Positions 1-11,128 of a stretch of 64,000 nucleotides of DNA are shown piece by piece. Every line of letters starts with the position of its first letter. Position 1 is the first letter of the stretch. The notes under the pieces were generated by a model. The model did not search any database, was not told where the DNA came from, and saw nothing but the letters and a program-made list of their open reading frames with translations. This DNA comes from Burkholderia dolosa (lineage in GTDB: Bacteria > Pseudomonadota > Gammaproteobacteria > Burkholderiales > Burkholderiaceae), in contig NZ_CABVPR010000008.1 of the NCBI RefSeq assembly GCF_902499135.1, forward strand, positions 1 to 64,000, written 5' to 3'. The position numbers and the translations under genes are program-made.

Positions 1-423
1 GGCTACTTCACGATCATGGGCCGCATCGACGACGTGCTGAACGTGTCGGGTCACCGCCTGGGCACGATGGAGATCGAGTCGGCGCTGGTTGCGCACGAGC
101 TGGTGGCGGAGGCGGCGGTGGTCGGCCGACCGGACGACACGACCGGCGAGGCGGTGGTCGCGTTCGTGGTGCTCAAGCGTTCGCGGCCGGAGGGCGAAGA
201 GGCGAAGGCGCTGGCGAAGGATCTGCGCGACTGGGTCGGCAAGCAGATCGGGCCGATCGCGAAGCCGAAGGACATCCGCTTCGGCGACAACCTGCCGAAA
301 ACGCGCTCGGGCAAGATCATGCGGCGTCTGCTGCGCTCGCTCGCGAAGGGCGAGGCGATCACGCAGGACACGTCCACGCTCGAGAATCCGGCGATTCTCG
401 AGCAGCTCGGCCGGTCGCTCTGA
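1..423 (+). CDS. acs: Acyl/acetyl-CoA synthetase, C-terminal part (cut by window edge)
   Basis: Only the last 140 residues are present; the reading frame is open from base 1, so the gene begins upstream of the window. The segment is the mobile C-terminal domain of an ANL-superfamily adenylate-forming enzyme. The [20 protein letters not shown] stretch is the A8 hinge motif, and [13 protein letters not shown] carries the A10 catalytic lysine, which is also the usual site of acetyl-lysine control. This pattern is typical of acetyl-CoA synthetase (acetate + ATP + CoA to acetyl-CoA, cytoplasmic). Propionyl-CoA synthetase has a very similar tail and cannot be excluded without the N-terminus. The gene is followed by a terminator-like hairpin, so it does not obviously run into the porin. 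Confidence 0.85.
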   Translation, partial: GYFTIMGRIDDVLNVSGHRLGTMEIESALVAHELVAEAAVVGRPDDTTGEAVVAFVVLKRSRPEGEEAKALAKDLRDWVGKQIGPIAKPKDIRFGDNLPKTRSGKIMRRLLRSLAKGEAITQDTSTLENPAILEQLGRSL

Positions 424-428
424 ACGAC

Positions 429-449
429 GAGGCCGGCATCGCCGGCCTC
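429..449 (+). terminator. Terminator-like hairpin after acs
   Basis: GAGGCCGGC and GCCGGCCTC form a perfect 9-bp stem around a 3-base loop, starting six bases after the stop codon. No T-run follows, so intrinsic termination may be weak or the hairpin may only protect the 3' end. Confidence 0.5.
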
Positions 450-610
450 ACCCGACATCCTCGACGCACGCGCGTTCCGGCGCCCATCTCCGCCACGAAC
501 TCGCAACCCGCGACCGGCACCGGCCGCATACGTGCGTCCCGCCGCGCGCCACCTGCATGCGCGGCCTGCGCGACGGACACCGCTGCGCGGGCGTCCGTCG
601 AATTCCCTGT

Positions 611-622
611 TCGATGCATCGA
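611..622. promoter_or_regulatory. 12-bp perfect palindrome upstream of porin
   Basis: TCGATGCATCGA lies 25 bases before the porin start and just before its ribosome-binding site (CCGGAGA). Its position in the leader would suit a repressor operator, but a 12-bp palindrome can occur by chance. Confidence 0.25.
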
Positions 623-647
623 CGTACAACAACACCGGAGACACCCG

Positions 648-1715
648 ATGAGAAACAAGATCGTGATCGGCTGCGCCGCGCTCGCGGGCGCACTGACCAG
701 TACCGCCGGCTTCGCGCAAAGCAGCGTGACGCTGTACGGCAACCTCGACGCCGCGTTGCTGTATACGAGCAAGACGCTGGACTCGGCGACGGGCAAGAAC
801 GCAGGCCATCAGTTCGCGATGACCGACACCGGCATGACGCCGACGACGTTCGGGATGATGGGCACCGAAGATCTCGGCGGCGGCCTCAAAGCGAAATTCC
901 AGCTCGAAAGCGGCTTCGCCGTCACCAACGGCGCGTTCGCCCATTCGAACGGCAACTTCTTCGGCCGCCAGGCATGGGTCGGGCTCGACGGTGGCTTCGG
1001 CACGCTCAAGGCCGGCGTCCAGTATTCGCCGTTCCTGCTCGCACTGTTCGATTCGGATCCGCGCGGTTTTTCGCACTTCGGCAGCGGGCTCGTCAACTAC
1101 GTCGACAACGTGCTCGTGACGGGCCTGTTCAATCCGAACGCCGTGTCGTATACGAGCCCGACGATCGCCGGCCTCACCGGCAGCGCGATGTTCGCGTTCG
1201 GCGGCAAGGCCGGCGACTTCCAGGCCGGCCGCCAGTATTCGGCGAGCGTCAAGTACGAGCACGGCGGCTTCATGATCAACGCCGCGTTCTACGACGGCAA
1301 CGACGGCACGAGCCCGACGCCGACGCCGAGCACCGTCGCGTTCGTCGGCCGCACGATCGGCGCCGCGTACCGGTTCGGCCCGGTCACTGCAAAGGCATCG
1401 TTCGCGAGCTACAAGGTCGGCGGCTCGTTCAGCAACAACGTGTACGGCGGCGGCCTCGACTATCAGGCGACGCCGGCCGTCGACCTGAACAGCGGCGTGT
1501 GGTTCACCCGCGATCGCAACGACACGGCGAATCACTCGCTGCTCGCGGCGCTCGGCGCGACCTACAGTCTGTCGAAGGCGACCGCGCTGTACGCGCAGGT
1601 CGCGATGGTCGACAACCACGGCGCGATGAACACCGGGCTCGGGATCACCAACGCGCTTTATGCGGTCGCCGGCACGACCGTCGGCGCGAACGTCGGGATC
1701 CGGCATACGTTCTGA
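648..1715 (+). CDS. Burkholderia-type outer-membrane porin
   Basis: A 355-residue protein with a signal peptide (cut after about residue 20, ...AGFAQ) followed by SSVTLYGNLDAALLY, the first beta-strand signature of the Gram-negative porin family (OmpC/Opc type). It ends in ...GIRHTF, the C-terminal phenylalanine needed for outer-membrane insertion by BamA. It should form a trimeric 16-stranded general diffusion pore. ATG 648 is preceded by ACCGGAGA at ideal spacing. It stands alone between acs and the proP-like gene. Substrate preference cannot be read from sequence. The porin at 54639-55811 is a diverged relative. Confidence 0.92.
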   Translation: MRNKIVIGCAALAGALTSTAGFAQSSVTLYGNLDAALLYTSKTLDSATGKNAGHQFAMTDTGMTPTTFGMMGTEDLGGGLKAKFQLESGFAVTNGAFAHSNGNFFGRQAWVGLDGGFGTLKAGVQYSPFLLALFDSDPRGFSHFGSGLVNYVDNVLVTGLFNPNAVSYTSPTIAGLTGSAMFAFGGKAGDFQAGRQYSASVKYEHGGFMINAAFYDGNDGTSPTPTPSTVAFVGRTIGAAYRFGPVTAKASFASYKVGGSFSNNVYGGGLDYQATPAVDLNSGVWFTRDRNDTANHSLLAALGATYSLSKATALYAQVAMVDNHGAMNTGLGITNALYAVAGTTVGANVGIRHTF

Positions 1716-2256
1716 CGCGTGGGCGGCGGCTGTGCGGGTCGGCGGCCGCCGCCCGGCGTTCGCGGGTCGCTCGTCGGTTTCGGAATGCCTGCTGCGACGG
1801 TACGCCATCGCTCCGCGCGGCTCGAGCGGTGTGCCAGTCGGTTTGCGGGTCAGCTTGCAGGTCGGAGCGCAAACCGGAGCGCGACATGTCGATCGTCGGC
1901 ATCGCGTAGGCCCCGCCGCCCTCGCGACGACCGCGATTCGCGCACGTCCGGTATCCGGTATAGGCCGCCGTCGCTGCAGCACGAACCGCCGTTCCCGTTG
2001 CCGGCCGTCGTAAGCGGCGTGTTGTCCGCCGCCGCCATCCGTGTCGTTTACGACCGATTTCCGGGCGCATGACCGATAGTCGCCCTCGCTCGTTTCTCTA
2101 CACTGCTTCACACAACATGCCTGCCCGATGTCGCCGGCCGCGCGCCGTCATGCCGACATCGGCGCGATCCCGACACATCCGTCTGCGTCCCCGACGGTCG
2201 GCGCGCAGCACGCGCGCGCCGCGCGGCCGGTCGCCGAGCCCATTCAGGAGACTTCA
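1716..2256. other. Intergenic region, no gene seen
   Basis: About 540 bases between the porin and the proP-like gene. Open frames here are GC-rich shadows without ribosome-binding sites or recognisable products. The promoter of the downstream transporter must lie here, but I could not assign a convincing -35/-10 pair. Confidence 0.4.
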
Positions 2257-3726
2257 TTGAGTTCATCGCAAGCGCACCGCGCGAAAGCCCGATCTTCGCG
2301 CCAGTCCGTCAAGCTGGATGACATCACGATCGTCGACCCCGCGGTCCTCAAGCGTGCGGTCGGCGCAATGGCGTTCGGCAATGCGATGGAGTGGTTCGAC
2401 TTCGGCGTGTACAGCTACATCGCCGTCACGCTCGGCAAGGTGTTCTTCCCGTCCAGCAGTCCGTCCGCGCAGCTGCTCGCGACCTTCGGCACGTTCGCGG
2501 CCGCGTTTGTCGTGCGCCCGCTCGGCGGCATGGTGTTCGGCCCGCTCGGCGATCGCATCGGCCGCCAGCGCGTGCTCGCTGCGACGATGATCATGATGGC
2601 CGTCGGCACGTTCGCGATCGGCCTGATTCCGAGCTACGCGTCGATCGGCATCATGGCGCCGGTGCTGCTGCTCGTCGCCCGCCTCGTGCAGGGCTTTTCG
2701 ACCGGCGGCGAATACGGCGGCGCCGCGACCTTCATCGCCGAATTCTCGACCGACAAGCGCCGCGGCTTCATGGGCAGCTTCCTCGAATTCGGTACGCTGA
2801 TCGGCTACACGCTCGGCGCGGCCACCGTTGCCGCGCTGACCGCGACGCTGTCGCACGACGCACTGCTGTCGTGGGGCTGGCGCGTGCCGTTCTTCATCGC
2901 CGGCCCGCTCGGCCTCGTCGGCCTGTACGTGCGGCTGAAGCTCGAGGAAACGCCGGCGTTCAAAAAGGAAGCCGAAGCGCGCGAGGCCGACGAACGCGCG
3001 CGCCCGAAACAGCGCTTCGGCACGCTGCTCGCCGAGCAATGGAAGCCGCTGCTCCAGTGCGTCGGGCTCGTGCTGATCTTCAATGTGACCGACTACATGG
3101 CGTTGTCGTATCTGCCGAGCTATCTGTCGGCGACGCTGCACTTCGACGAATCGCACGGGCTGTTCCTGGTGCTGCTCGTGATGGTGCTGATGATGCCGAT
3201 GACGCTGTACGCCGGGCATCTGTCGGACAAGCTCGGCCGCAAGCCGGTGATGATGTTCGGCTGCGTGGGTTTGCTCGTGCTGTCGGTGCCGGCGCTGCTG
3301 CTGATCCGCACCGGCGGCACGCTCGCCGTGTTCGGCGGGATGATGATCTACGGCACGCTGCTGTCGACGTTCACCGGCGTGATGCCGTCCGCGCTGCCCG
3401 CGCTGTTTCCGACGCGGATCCGCTACGGCGCGCTCGCGATCGGCTTCAACGTGTCGGTGTCGCTGTTCGGCGGCACGACGCCGCTCGTGACCGCGTGGCT
3501 CGTCGATCGCACCGGCGACCTGATGATGCCCGCGTACTACCTGATGGGCGCGTCGTTCATCGGGATCGTGTCGGTGCTCGCGCTGCGCGAGACCGCGCGC
3601 CAGCCGCTGCCGGGCTCCGGCCCGTGCGTGTCGAGCCGCGCGGAAGCGCTGAGCCTGCTGCGCGGCGATGCCGGCGACGTGCGCGTGCGCGAGCGCAAGT
3701 TCACGCCGATCGGCGAACGCGTGTGA
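2257..3726 (+). CDS. proP: ProP-like MFS osmolyte/proton symporter
   Basis: A 489-residue major facilitator of the metabolite:H+ symporter family, with twelve predicted membrane spans. It follows E. coli ProP closely along its length: GNAMEWFDFGVY in span 1, the loop motif GDRIGRQRVL, GFSTGGEYGGAATFIAE with RRGFMGS, and SDKLGRKPVMM in the second half. ProP imports proline, betaine and other compatible solutes. The C-terminal tail is short and lacks ProP's long osmosensory coiled coil, so osmotic gating may differ and other substrates are possible. I chose TTG 2257 (CAGGAG seven bases upstream) over the in-frame ATG at 2128, because the earlier stretch is unlike the family and has no ribosome site. 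Confidence 0.82.
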   Translation: MSSSQAHRAKARSSRQSVKLDDITIVDPAVLKRAVGAMAFGNAMEWFDFGVYSYIAVTLGKVFFPSSSPSAQLLATFGTFAAAFVVRPLGGMVFGPLGDRIGRQRVLAATMIMMAVGTFAIGLIPSYASIGIMAPVLLLVARLVQGFSTGGEYGGAATFIAEFSTDKRRGFMGSFLEFGTLIGYTLGAATVAALTATLSHDALLSWGWRVPFFIAGPLGLVGLYVRLKLEETPAFKKEAEAREADERARPKQRFGTLLAEQWKPLLQCVGLVLIFNVTDYMALSYLPSYLSATLHFDESHGLFLVLLVMVLMMPMTLYAGHLSDKLGRKPVMMFGCVGLLVLSVPALLLIRTGGTLAVFGGMMIYGTLLSTFTGVMPSALPALFPTRIRYGALAIGFNVSVSLFGGTTPLVTAWLVDRTGDLMMPAYYLMGASFIGIVSVLALRETARQPLPGSGPCVSSRAEALSLLRGDAGDVRVRERKFTPIGERV

Positions 3727-3762
3727 TGCGGCGCGAGGCCGCGCGGCTCGCCCGTTCGCGCG

Positions 3763-4587
3763 TCAGCTCGCCGCGAGCTGCTGCTCGTCGAACCAGTCGA
3801 GCAGCGCGCGCGTGACGAATGCCGGATTCTCCAGATTCGAGATGTGGCCCGCATCCGGCACGAGCAGATGCCGGCAGCCGATCACGCCCGCCATCTTCTC
3901 GGTTTCCGACGGCGGACGCGCGACGTCGCCGGCGCCGCACATCAGCAGCGTGCGCGCGGGATCGAGCGCGGACAGCGTCGACAGCGTGTCGGGCCGCCCG
4001 AAGATCAGCCGGCCGAGCGGGACGATCGACTGCCGCAGCCGGTCTTCCGGCAAGCTCTCGAGCGCCCGGCGAAACGCGGCCGGCACCGGGTCCGCCAGAT
4101 TCGCGCCCGGCCGGAAGAACAGCGGCACGATCGCGTCGAGCAGCGCGGGCGCGATGCGGCCGGCGGCCTCGATCGCGTCCAGCATCGCGAAGTAGCGCGT
4201 GCGCGTCGCGACGGGCTCGGCCTCCAGCGACGCATCCATGATCACGAGCGAACGCACGCGCTGCGGCTCGCGCAGCGCGAGCCGTGCGCCCCACATGCCG
4301 CCGACGCTGAGCCCGACGACCGCACATCGGTCGATCTGCAGCGCATCGAGCAGCGCGCTCGCGTGCGCGGCGAGATCGTCGAGCGTCTGCGTGCCGTCCG
4401 GCAGCGCGCCGGATGCGCCGTGCCCCCACAGGTCGGGCACGATCACGCGATACCGGCGCGACAGCGCGTCGATCTGCGGCGCCCACATCGCCGCGTCCCA
4501 CAAATAGCTATGTCCGAGCAGCACCGGAAATCCGGTGCCGTGATCCTGGTAGTGCAGCGTGCTGTGTCGAACGGTATGAGCGGGCAT
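3763..4587 (-). CDS. Alpha/beta-fold hydrolase
   Basis: A 274-residue cytoplasmic hydrolase. HSYLWDAAMW near the N-terminus supplies the oxyanion region, VVGLSVGGMWG contains the nucleophile elbow G-L-S-V-G, and VPDAGHISNLENP holds the catalytic histidine; the acid is probably the aspartate in LMCGAGDVARP. The family includes 3-oxoadipate enol-lactonases and haloperoxidase-like esterases, so the substrate is unknown. Start ATG 4587 has GGAGG six bases upstream; the longer frame to 4743 has no such site. It converges with proP with only 36 bases between the stops. Confidence 0.8.
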   Translation of the reverse strand: MPAHTVRHSTLHYQDHGTGFPVLLGHSYLWDAAMWAPQIDALSRRYRVIVPDLWGHGASGALPDGTQTLDDLAAHASALLDALQIDRCAVVGLSVGGMWGARLALREPQRVRSLVIMDASLEAEPVATRTRYFAMLDAIEAAGRIAPALLDAIVPLFFRPGANLADPVPAAFRRALESLPEDRLRQSIVPLGRLIFGRPDTLSTLSALDPARTLLMCGAGDVARPPSETEKMAGVIGCRHLLVPDAGHISNLENPAFVTRALLDWFDEQQLAAS

Positions 4588-4790
4588 CGGGCCTCCGGTG
4601 TCGGGACGATCGGCGGCGGCCCGCGAGCGGGCGCCGGTCAGTGCCGCGCGACGAGCGACGCGGCGCCGCGCATTATCGCACAGCGCGAAAAAACGTGCGT
4701 GACACGTGCACGCCGGTTCGCGCGGCGACGCGTCGCTTCGCATCGGCGCCCGTCCGACGTCGCCGCGCCCCCGCCTGTTTGCCCGCCGCT

Positions 4791-6350
4791 TCAGCGCGCG
4801 TGCGCGATACGAAACACCGACATCGCAGCCTGCATCGAGCTTGCCTGATTCTCGAGCGCGGTCGCGGCCGCGCTCGCCTGCTCGACGAGCGCCGCGTTCT
4901 GCTGCGTCATCCGGTCCATCTGCGTGACCGCCTGTCCGACCTGATCGATGCCCGCGCTCTGCTCGACCGTCGCGGTCGTGATCTCGGTCATGATCGTCGC
5001 GACGCGCCGCACCGACGATACGATCTCGTCCATTGCGCGGCCGGCCTGCGACACCAGTTCGTTGCCGTTGCGCACGTCGTCGATCGACGCGCCGATCAAT
5101 TGACGGATCTCGCGCGCGGCGCTGGCACTGCGCTGCGCGAGCGTGCGCACCTCGCCCGCGACGACCGCGAAGCCGCGCCCGTGCTCGCCCGCGCGCGCCG
5201 ATTCGACTGCCGCGTTCAGCGCGAGGATGTTGGTCTGGAACGCGATTCCGTCGATCATCGCGGTGATTTCCGCGATCTTCTGCGAGCTCGCATTGATCAC
5301 GCCCATCATGTCGACCGCACGGCCGACGAGCTCGCCGCCCTGCTGCGCGAGATCGGCCGCGCTCGCGGCGAGCGTGCTCGCCTGCTGCGCGTTGTCCGCG
5401 TTCTGGCGCACCGTCGACGTCAGCTGCTCCATGCTCGCGGCGGTTTCCTCGAGCGACGCGGACTGCTCTTCGGTGCGGCTCGACAGATCGAGGTTGCCCG
5501 CCGCGATTTCGCGCGCGGCCGTATGGATCGCATCGCTGCTGTCGCGCATTCCGGCCACCGTCGCCGCGAGTCCGGCCCGCATGCGCTTCATCGCGGCGAA
5601 CAACTGGCCGATCTCGTTTCGGCCGGCGTCGGGCACGTTCACGGTCAGGTCGTTCGACGCGATGCGGTCGAGCAGCGCGGCGGCGTTCGCGAGCGGCTGC
5701 GACACGATCCGGCGCAGCGCGAAGTGCGTCGCGACGATCAGCGCGAGCGCGAGTGCGACGCCGATGCCGACCATCGCGATGATGCGCGTGTACGCGGCGT
5801 TGTCGTCGGCGATCGTGTCCTCCGACAGCTTGTTCGCGACGCGCTGGAATTTCTCGACGTTCGCCGAATAGACCTGCCCGGCGATCGTGATCTCCTTGTC
5901 GTTGATGGTTGCGTACGCAGCGGTGTCGCCGCTGCGCAGCGCGTCGGCCGCGCGCGCGAGAATGGTCGCGAGCTGCGTCGACGAATCGACGAGCGCGCGC
6001 TTCAGGTCCGCATCGACGCCGTCGATCGTCGGCATGCTCTGGAAGGCCTGCGTTTCCTTCGCGGACAGATCGAACGTGCGCTGCGCACTCTGCAGCGCCG
6101 AATCGCGCTGCGCCGGGTCGTTGTGTTCCTTCAGCGCCGCGTACGCGCGCACGAGCGCCGAACGCGTGCGCGTGCTGTCCTTGTACGCGTCGTTGACGAT
6201 CAACGTCTGCGCGGCGATTTCATGCAGCCGCTTCGCGTTCGTATTCGCATTGCCGAGCGCGACGATCCCGACGGCGCCGCCGATGACGATCATCGTCGCA
6301 AAGGTCGCCAGAACGGCGAGCAAACTGTTTTTTACCTTCAGGTCGCGCAT
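4791..6350 (-). CDS. Methyl-accepting chemotaxis protein
   Basis: A 519-residue Tsr/Tar-like chemoreceptor. Residues about 8-32 form the first membrane span, followed by a mostly helical periplasmic four-helix-bundle sensor, a second span near residues 190-210 and a HAMP domain (...RRIVSQPLANAAALLDRIASNDL). The cytoplasmic hairpin tip is the conserved FQTNILALNAAVESARAGEHGRGFAVVA (part shown), with EVRTLAQRSASAAREI. No NWETF-like CheR tether is visible at the C-terminus. It sits downstream of the lactonase and TRAP genes on the same strand, and its promoter region shares a GTTAACCG-type element with the TRAP/polygalacturonase intergenic region, so a role in taxis toward pectin-derived sugars is a reasonable inference. 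Confidence 0.93.
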   Translation of the reverse strand: MRDLKVKNSLLAVLATFATMIVIGGAVGIVALGNANTNAKRLHEIAAQTLIVNDAYKDSTRTRSALVRAYAALKEHNDPAQRDSALQSAQRTFDLSAKETQAFQSMPTIDGVDADLKRALVDSSTQLATILARAADALRSGDTAAYATINDKEITIAGQVYSANVEKFQRVANKLSEDTIADDNAAYTRIIAMVGIGVALALALIVATHFALRRIVSQPLANAAALLDRIASNDLTVNVPDAGRNEIGQLFAAMKRMRAGLAATVAGMRDSSDAIHTAAREIAAGNLDLSSRTEEQSASLEETAASMEQLTSTVRQNADNAQQASTLAASAADLAQQGGELVGRAVDMMGVINASSQKIAEITAMIDGIAFQTNILALNAAVESARAGEHGRGFAVVAGEVRTLAQRSASAAREIRQLIGASIDDVRNGNELVSQAGRAMDEIVSSVRRVATIMTEITTATVEQSAGIDQVGQAVTQMDRMTQQNAALVEQASAAATALENQASSMQAAMSVFRIAHAR

Positions 6351-6379
6351 GGTGAATCGGCTCGTGGAGTTTTACCTTA

Positions 6380-6391
6380 TCGGTTAACGGC
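6380..6391. promoter_or_regulatory. GTTAACCG-type element upstream of chemoreceptor
   Basis: Read on the minus strand, GCCGTTAACCGATAAG lies about 30-45 bases before the chemoreceptor start. The core GTTAACCG followed by an AT-rich arm matches GTTAACCGTTTAAC in the TRAP/polygalacturonase intergenic region (10742-10755). A LacI- or GntR-type operator shared by the two units is inferred. Confidence 0.3.
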
Positions 6392-6523
6392 ACCGATCGC
6401 GGCAACTTGATTCGATTCACTAATATTTCGACGTGCGATCGCACCTCGCGACACGAGATTCGCCGAACGGCGACGCGCGCGCCGACCGGCAAGCCGCCGG
6501 GGCTGCGCGCCGCGTCGCACCCG

Positions 6524-7615
6524 TCAGTTGGTCCCGTCGTACGTGACGATCTCGACCCAGTTCGCGCCCTTGCCGACCGGATACTTGCCGATCTCGTCGA
6601 GACGGCCCGTGTTCGCGTCGATCCGGTATACGGCGAGCGTCGGCGACAGTTGGCCGGCCGCGAGCAGATACTTGCCCGACGGATCGATCGCGAAGCCGCG
6701 CGGCTGCTTCTCGGTCGCGAACGTGCCGATGCGCGCGAGCTTGCCCGACGCGGAATCGACGCGGTACGCGGCGAGCGTGCTCGACGTGCGCTCCGACGCA
6801 TACAGGAATTTGCCGTCCGGCGTCAGATGCAGGTCGGCGCCCCACGGCTTGTCGCCGTTGAAGTCGGGCGGCAGGATCGACACCGTCTGAATCGGCCGCA
6901 CGTCGTCGCCGCCACGCGACAGCGCGAGCACGTGCAGCTTGCCGTCGAGTTCGTCGATCAGGTACGCGAAGCGCCCGTTCGACGAAAACACGAAATGGCG
7001 CGGGCCCGATTTTTCCGGCAGCCGGTACGCAGGCGTCGCGACGTCGGCGAGCCTGCCGGTCGATGCGTCGAACGGCAGCCGCAGCCACGCATCCGCGCCG
7101 AGCACCGATGCGAATACGTGCCGGCCGTCCGGCGACTGTCGAATCGCATGCGCCATCGGGCCGGTCTTCACCGTCTGCTGCACGTCGCCGGCGACGCCGT
7201 TCTCGGCGATCCGGTTCACCGCGAGCAGGTTGCCGCCGTACGACGCGGAAAACAGATAGCGGCCCGACGCGTCGGTCGACACGTACGCCATGCTGTCGGC
7301 GAGCGGCGCGCGACCGAGCTCGCTCAGCCGGCCGTCGAGCGGATTGATCGCGAAGCTGACGACGCGATACGGCGTCGAGCGCAGCGCCGCATAGAGGCGA
7401 CGATGATCCGGCGACAGCGTCATCGGCATCACGGTGCCGTCGACCGGCACGGTTTCGATCGCGGTCAGCGTGCCGTTCGACGCGTCGACGCCGAACACCG
7501 AGATGTCGCGGCTGTCGCTGTTCGATACGTACGCATACGTGGCCGCGTGCGCGAGCGACGCGGCCATCGCGAATGCGGCTGCCGCAACGGCGCGCACGAG
7601 AGAGTTCGTTTTCAT
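6524..7615 (-). CDS. Exported lactonase, seven-bladed beta-propeller (6-phosphogluconolactonase-like family)
   Basis: A 363-residue protein with a clear Sec signal peptide (hydrophobic core AVAAAAFAMAASLAHA, cleavage near residue 25) followed by repeated propeller blades of the type ...LSPDHRRLYAALR, ...TPDGKFLYASER, ...DPSGKYLLAAGQ. The family includes YbhE-type 6-phosphogluconolactonase and 3-carboxymuconate cyclase. A periplasmic member cannot work on cytoplasmic phosphosugars, so a free aldonic or uronic lactone is a likelier substrate. It lies 88 bases downstream of dctM on the same strand, so it is probably the last gene of the dctPQM operon. Link to hexuronate use is inference. Confidence 0.85.
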   Translation of the reverse strand: MKTNSLVRAVAAAAFAMAASLAHAATYAYVSNSDSRDISVFGVDASNGTLTAIETVPVDGTVMPMTLSPDHRRLYAALRSTPYRVVSFAINPLDGRLSELGRAPLADSMAYVSTDASGRYLFSASYGGNLLAVNRIAENGVAGDVQQTVKTGPMAHAIRQSPDGRHVFASVLGADAWLRLPFDASTGRLADVATPAYRLPEKSGPRHFVFSSNGRFAYLIDELDGKLHVLALSRGGDDVRPIQTVSILPPDFNGDKPWGADLHLTPDGKFLYASERTSSTLAAYRVDSASGKLARIGTFATEKQPRGFAIDPSGKYLLAAGQLSPTLAVYRIDANTGRLDEIGKYPVGKGANWVEIVTYDGTN

Positions 7616-7703
7616 GGGCTTCGGAAGTCGGAAGGGAGCGCAGCGCGGCGCGGCGCCGATCGACCGGAGTCGTGCGGCGCCGCGGCCGGCGGCATGCAGT
7701 CGA

Positions 7704-9056
7704 TCAATACACCGGATGCCCGCTGATCAGGCTCGGCAGCCACGTCGAGAAGAACGGCAGATACGTGACGATGTTGATCGCGCTGAAGATCGCGATGTAG
7801 TAAGGCCACGCCATCTTCGTCGTCTCGCCGATCGACACGTTGCCGATCGCGCAGCCGACGAACTGCACGGAGCCGATCGGCGGATGCACGAGGCCGAGCG
7901 AGCAGTTCAGCAGCAGCATGATCCCGAACTGCACGGGCCCGACGCCGCACGCCATCGCGATCGGCAGGAACAGCGGCGTCGTGATCAGGATGTGCGCGGC
8001 CATGTCGACGAACGTGCCGAGAAACACCTGGATGATGTTGATGTACAGCAGCATCAGCCACGGCGCGGCGGTCGACTGCTTCAGCAGCCCCTCGATCGCG
8101 TCCGGAATCTCCAGATACGACATCTGGAAGCGCAGCATGTTGGACACCGCGATCAGCAGCAGCACGACACCGGTCGTGCGCGCCGCATGCGACAGTGCGC
8201 GGCGCAGCTTCTCGACGGTCAGCGTCCGGTAGACGATCGCGGTCAGCACGAGCGAGTAGACGACGGCGATCGCGGCCGCTTCGGTCGCGGTCGCAATGCC
8301 CTTCGCGACGCACACGAGGATGATCGCGATCACCATCAGCCCCGGCACCGCGCCGACGAAGCTGCGCGCCACCGCATACCAGCCGGGGAACGCGGGCAGC
8401 GCCGACGAACCGTCCGCGCGGCGCGGATAGCCGTGACGCACCGCTTGCCAGTACGCGGCGGCGAGCACGAAGCCCATCACCCACAGCACCGGCAGCAGTC
8501 CGGAGAACAGCAGATCGCCGATCGACACGCCGCTGACCGGCTGACCGTTCAGCACGCCGGTGATTCCCTGCGCGGCGAACGCGTAGATGATCATGTTGGT
8601 CGACGTCGGCATCAGCGCGCCGGCCAGCGACGCGTGCGTGGTCACGTTGACCGCGTACGCGGCGCTGTAGCCTTCGCGCTTCATCAGCGGGATCACCACG
8701 CCGCCCATCGCGGACGTATCGGCGGTCGGCGAACCCGACACGCCGCCGAACAGCGTGCACGCGACGACGTTCGCCATCCCGAGCCCGCCGCGGAAGTGGC
8801 CGACGGTCGCCTGCGCGAACCGCAGGATGCGATCGGCGATGCCGCCGTGCAGCATCAGTTCGCCGGAGAAGATGAAGAACGGCACCGCGAGGAACGAGAA
8901 CGCGTTCATCCCCGAGATCATCGCCTGCATCGCGGTCGCGATCGGCAGCCCTTCGACCATGTAGGTGAGCACGCACGCTATCCCGAGCGCGAACGACACG
9001 GGCACGCCGAGCACGAGGAAAATCAGAAAACTGACGGACAGGATCGCGAGTTCCAT
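7704..9056 (-). CDS. dctM: TRAP transporter large permease (DctM)
   Basis: A 450-residue integral membrane protein of the DctM/TRAP-T large subunit family, with about twelve hydrophobic segments. Typical features are PFFIFSGELM in the first scoop helix, GSPTADTSAMGGVVIPLMKREGY around the sodium and substrate site, and EAAAIAVVYSL in the second half. It couples sodium entry to uptake of an organic acid handed over by DctP. It begins five bases after dctQ ends, and the lactonase follows. The length is normal for the family. Confidence 0.93.
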   Translation of the reverse strand: MELAILSVSFLIFLVLGVPVSFALGIACVLTYMVEGLPIATAMQAMISGMNAFSFLAVPFFIFSGELMLHGGIADRILRFAQATVGHFRGGLGMANVVACTLFGGVSGSPTADTSAMGGVVIPLMKREGYSAAYAVNVTTHASLAGALMPTSTNMIIYAFAAQGITGVLNGQPVSGVSIGDLLFSGLLPVLWVMGFVLAAAYWQAVRHGYPRRADGSSALPAFPGWYAVARSFVGAVPGLMVIAIILVCVAKGIATATEAAAIAVVYSLVLTAIVYRTLTVEKLRRALSHAARTTGVVLLLIAVSNMLRFQMSYLEIPDAIEGLLKQSTAAPWLMLLYINIIQVFLGTFVDMAAHILITTPLFLPIAMACGVGPVQFGIMLLLNCSLGLVHPPIGSVQFVGCAIGNVSIGETTKMAWPYYIAIFSAINIVTYLPFFSTWLPSLISGHPVY

Positions 9057-9061
9057 GGCGT

Positions 9062-10704
<1,643 letters not shown>

Positions 10705-10719
10705 TCATACGTCGTATGA
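10705..10719. promoter_or_regulatory. Perfect 15-bp palindrome upstream of the TRAP operon
   Basis: TCATACGTCGTATGA is a perfect inverted repeat with a one-base centre, 88 bases upstream of dctP. The TATAC/GTATG-type arms and short centre are like operators of FadR-subfamily GntR regulators, which often control hexuronate genes. No GntR gene of that subfamily is in this window. Confidence 0.5.
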
Positions 10720-10739
10720 CGTGTTCGGCAACTTTACGT

Positions 10740-10755
10740 CGGTTAACCGTTTAAC
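10740..10755. promoter_or_regulatory. LacI-like operator GTTAACCGTTTAAC
   Basis: CGGTTAACCG (10740-10749) is a perfect 10-bp palindrome overlapping GTTAACCGTTTAAC, whose central CG flanked by TTAAC/TTTAA arms has the shape of LacI-family sites. It lies between dctP and the polygalacturonase gene. A similar core occurs before the chemoreceptor at 6380-6391. Confidence 0.35.
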
Positions 10756-11128
10756 TCACTTGGTGCATACCCCTATAAGCAGCGCTGTAGCGGGCTTTTG
10801 ACCGAATAAGGGGAACAGCCTTCTCTGTTTTATAGGCAGCGAGCGAAACGTTTTCCGGAAATACGGGCGAGCTCGAACGATCCGGCGACGATGCGATTTC
10901 ACCGCAATCGACGCCCATCTTTCGCTCAAACCGTTCGTCGTTATAGGATGACTGACCACAATAACAACACGGTTGCGCGGTGCCACAAGCACGCGTCGGC
11001 CGTGCGGCGCGCTCGGCGCGAGCGCGCCCGTCACACCACCGCGGCAACCCGCGCCGCGGCCCGCGCCGACGCGATCCGATATTCAACCGGCGTGGCCGCA
11101 GGCCATGCCATACCAGGAGACATCCGTC

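Noticed and set aside
51-2111. 686-residue minus-strand open frame over acs tail and porin
   Set aside because: Arg/Ala-rich translation without motifs or ribosome site; it is an antisense shadow of two real genes in GC-rich DNA.
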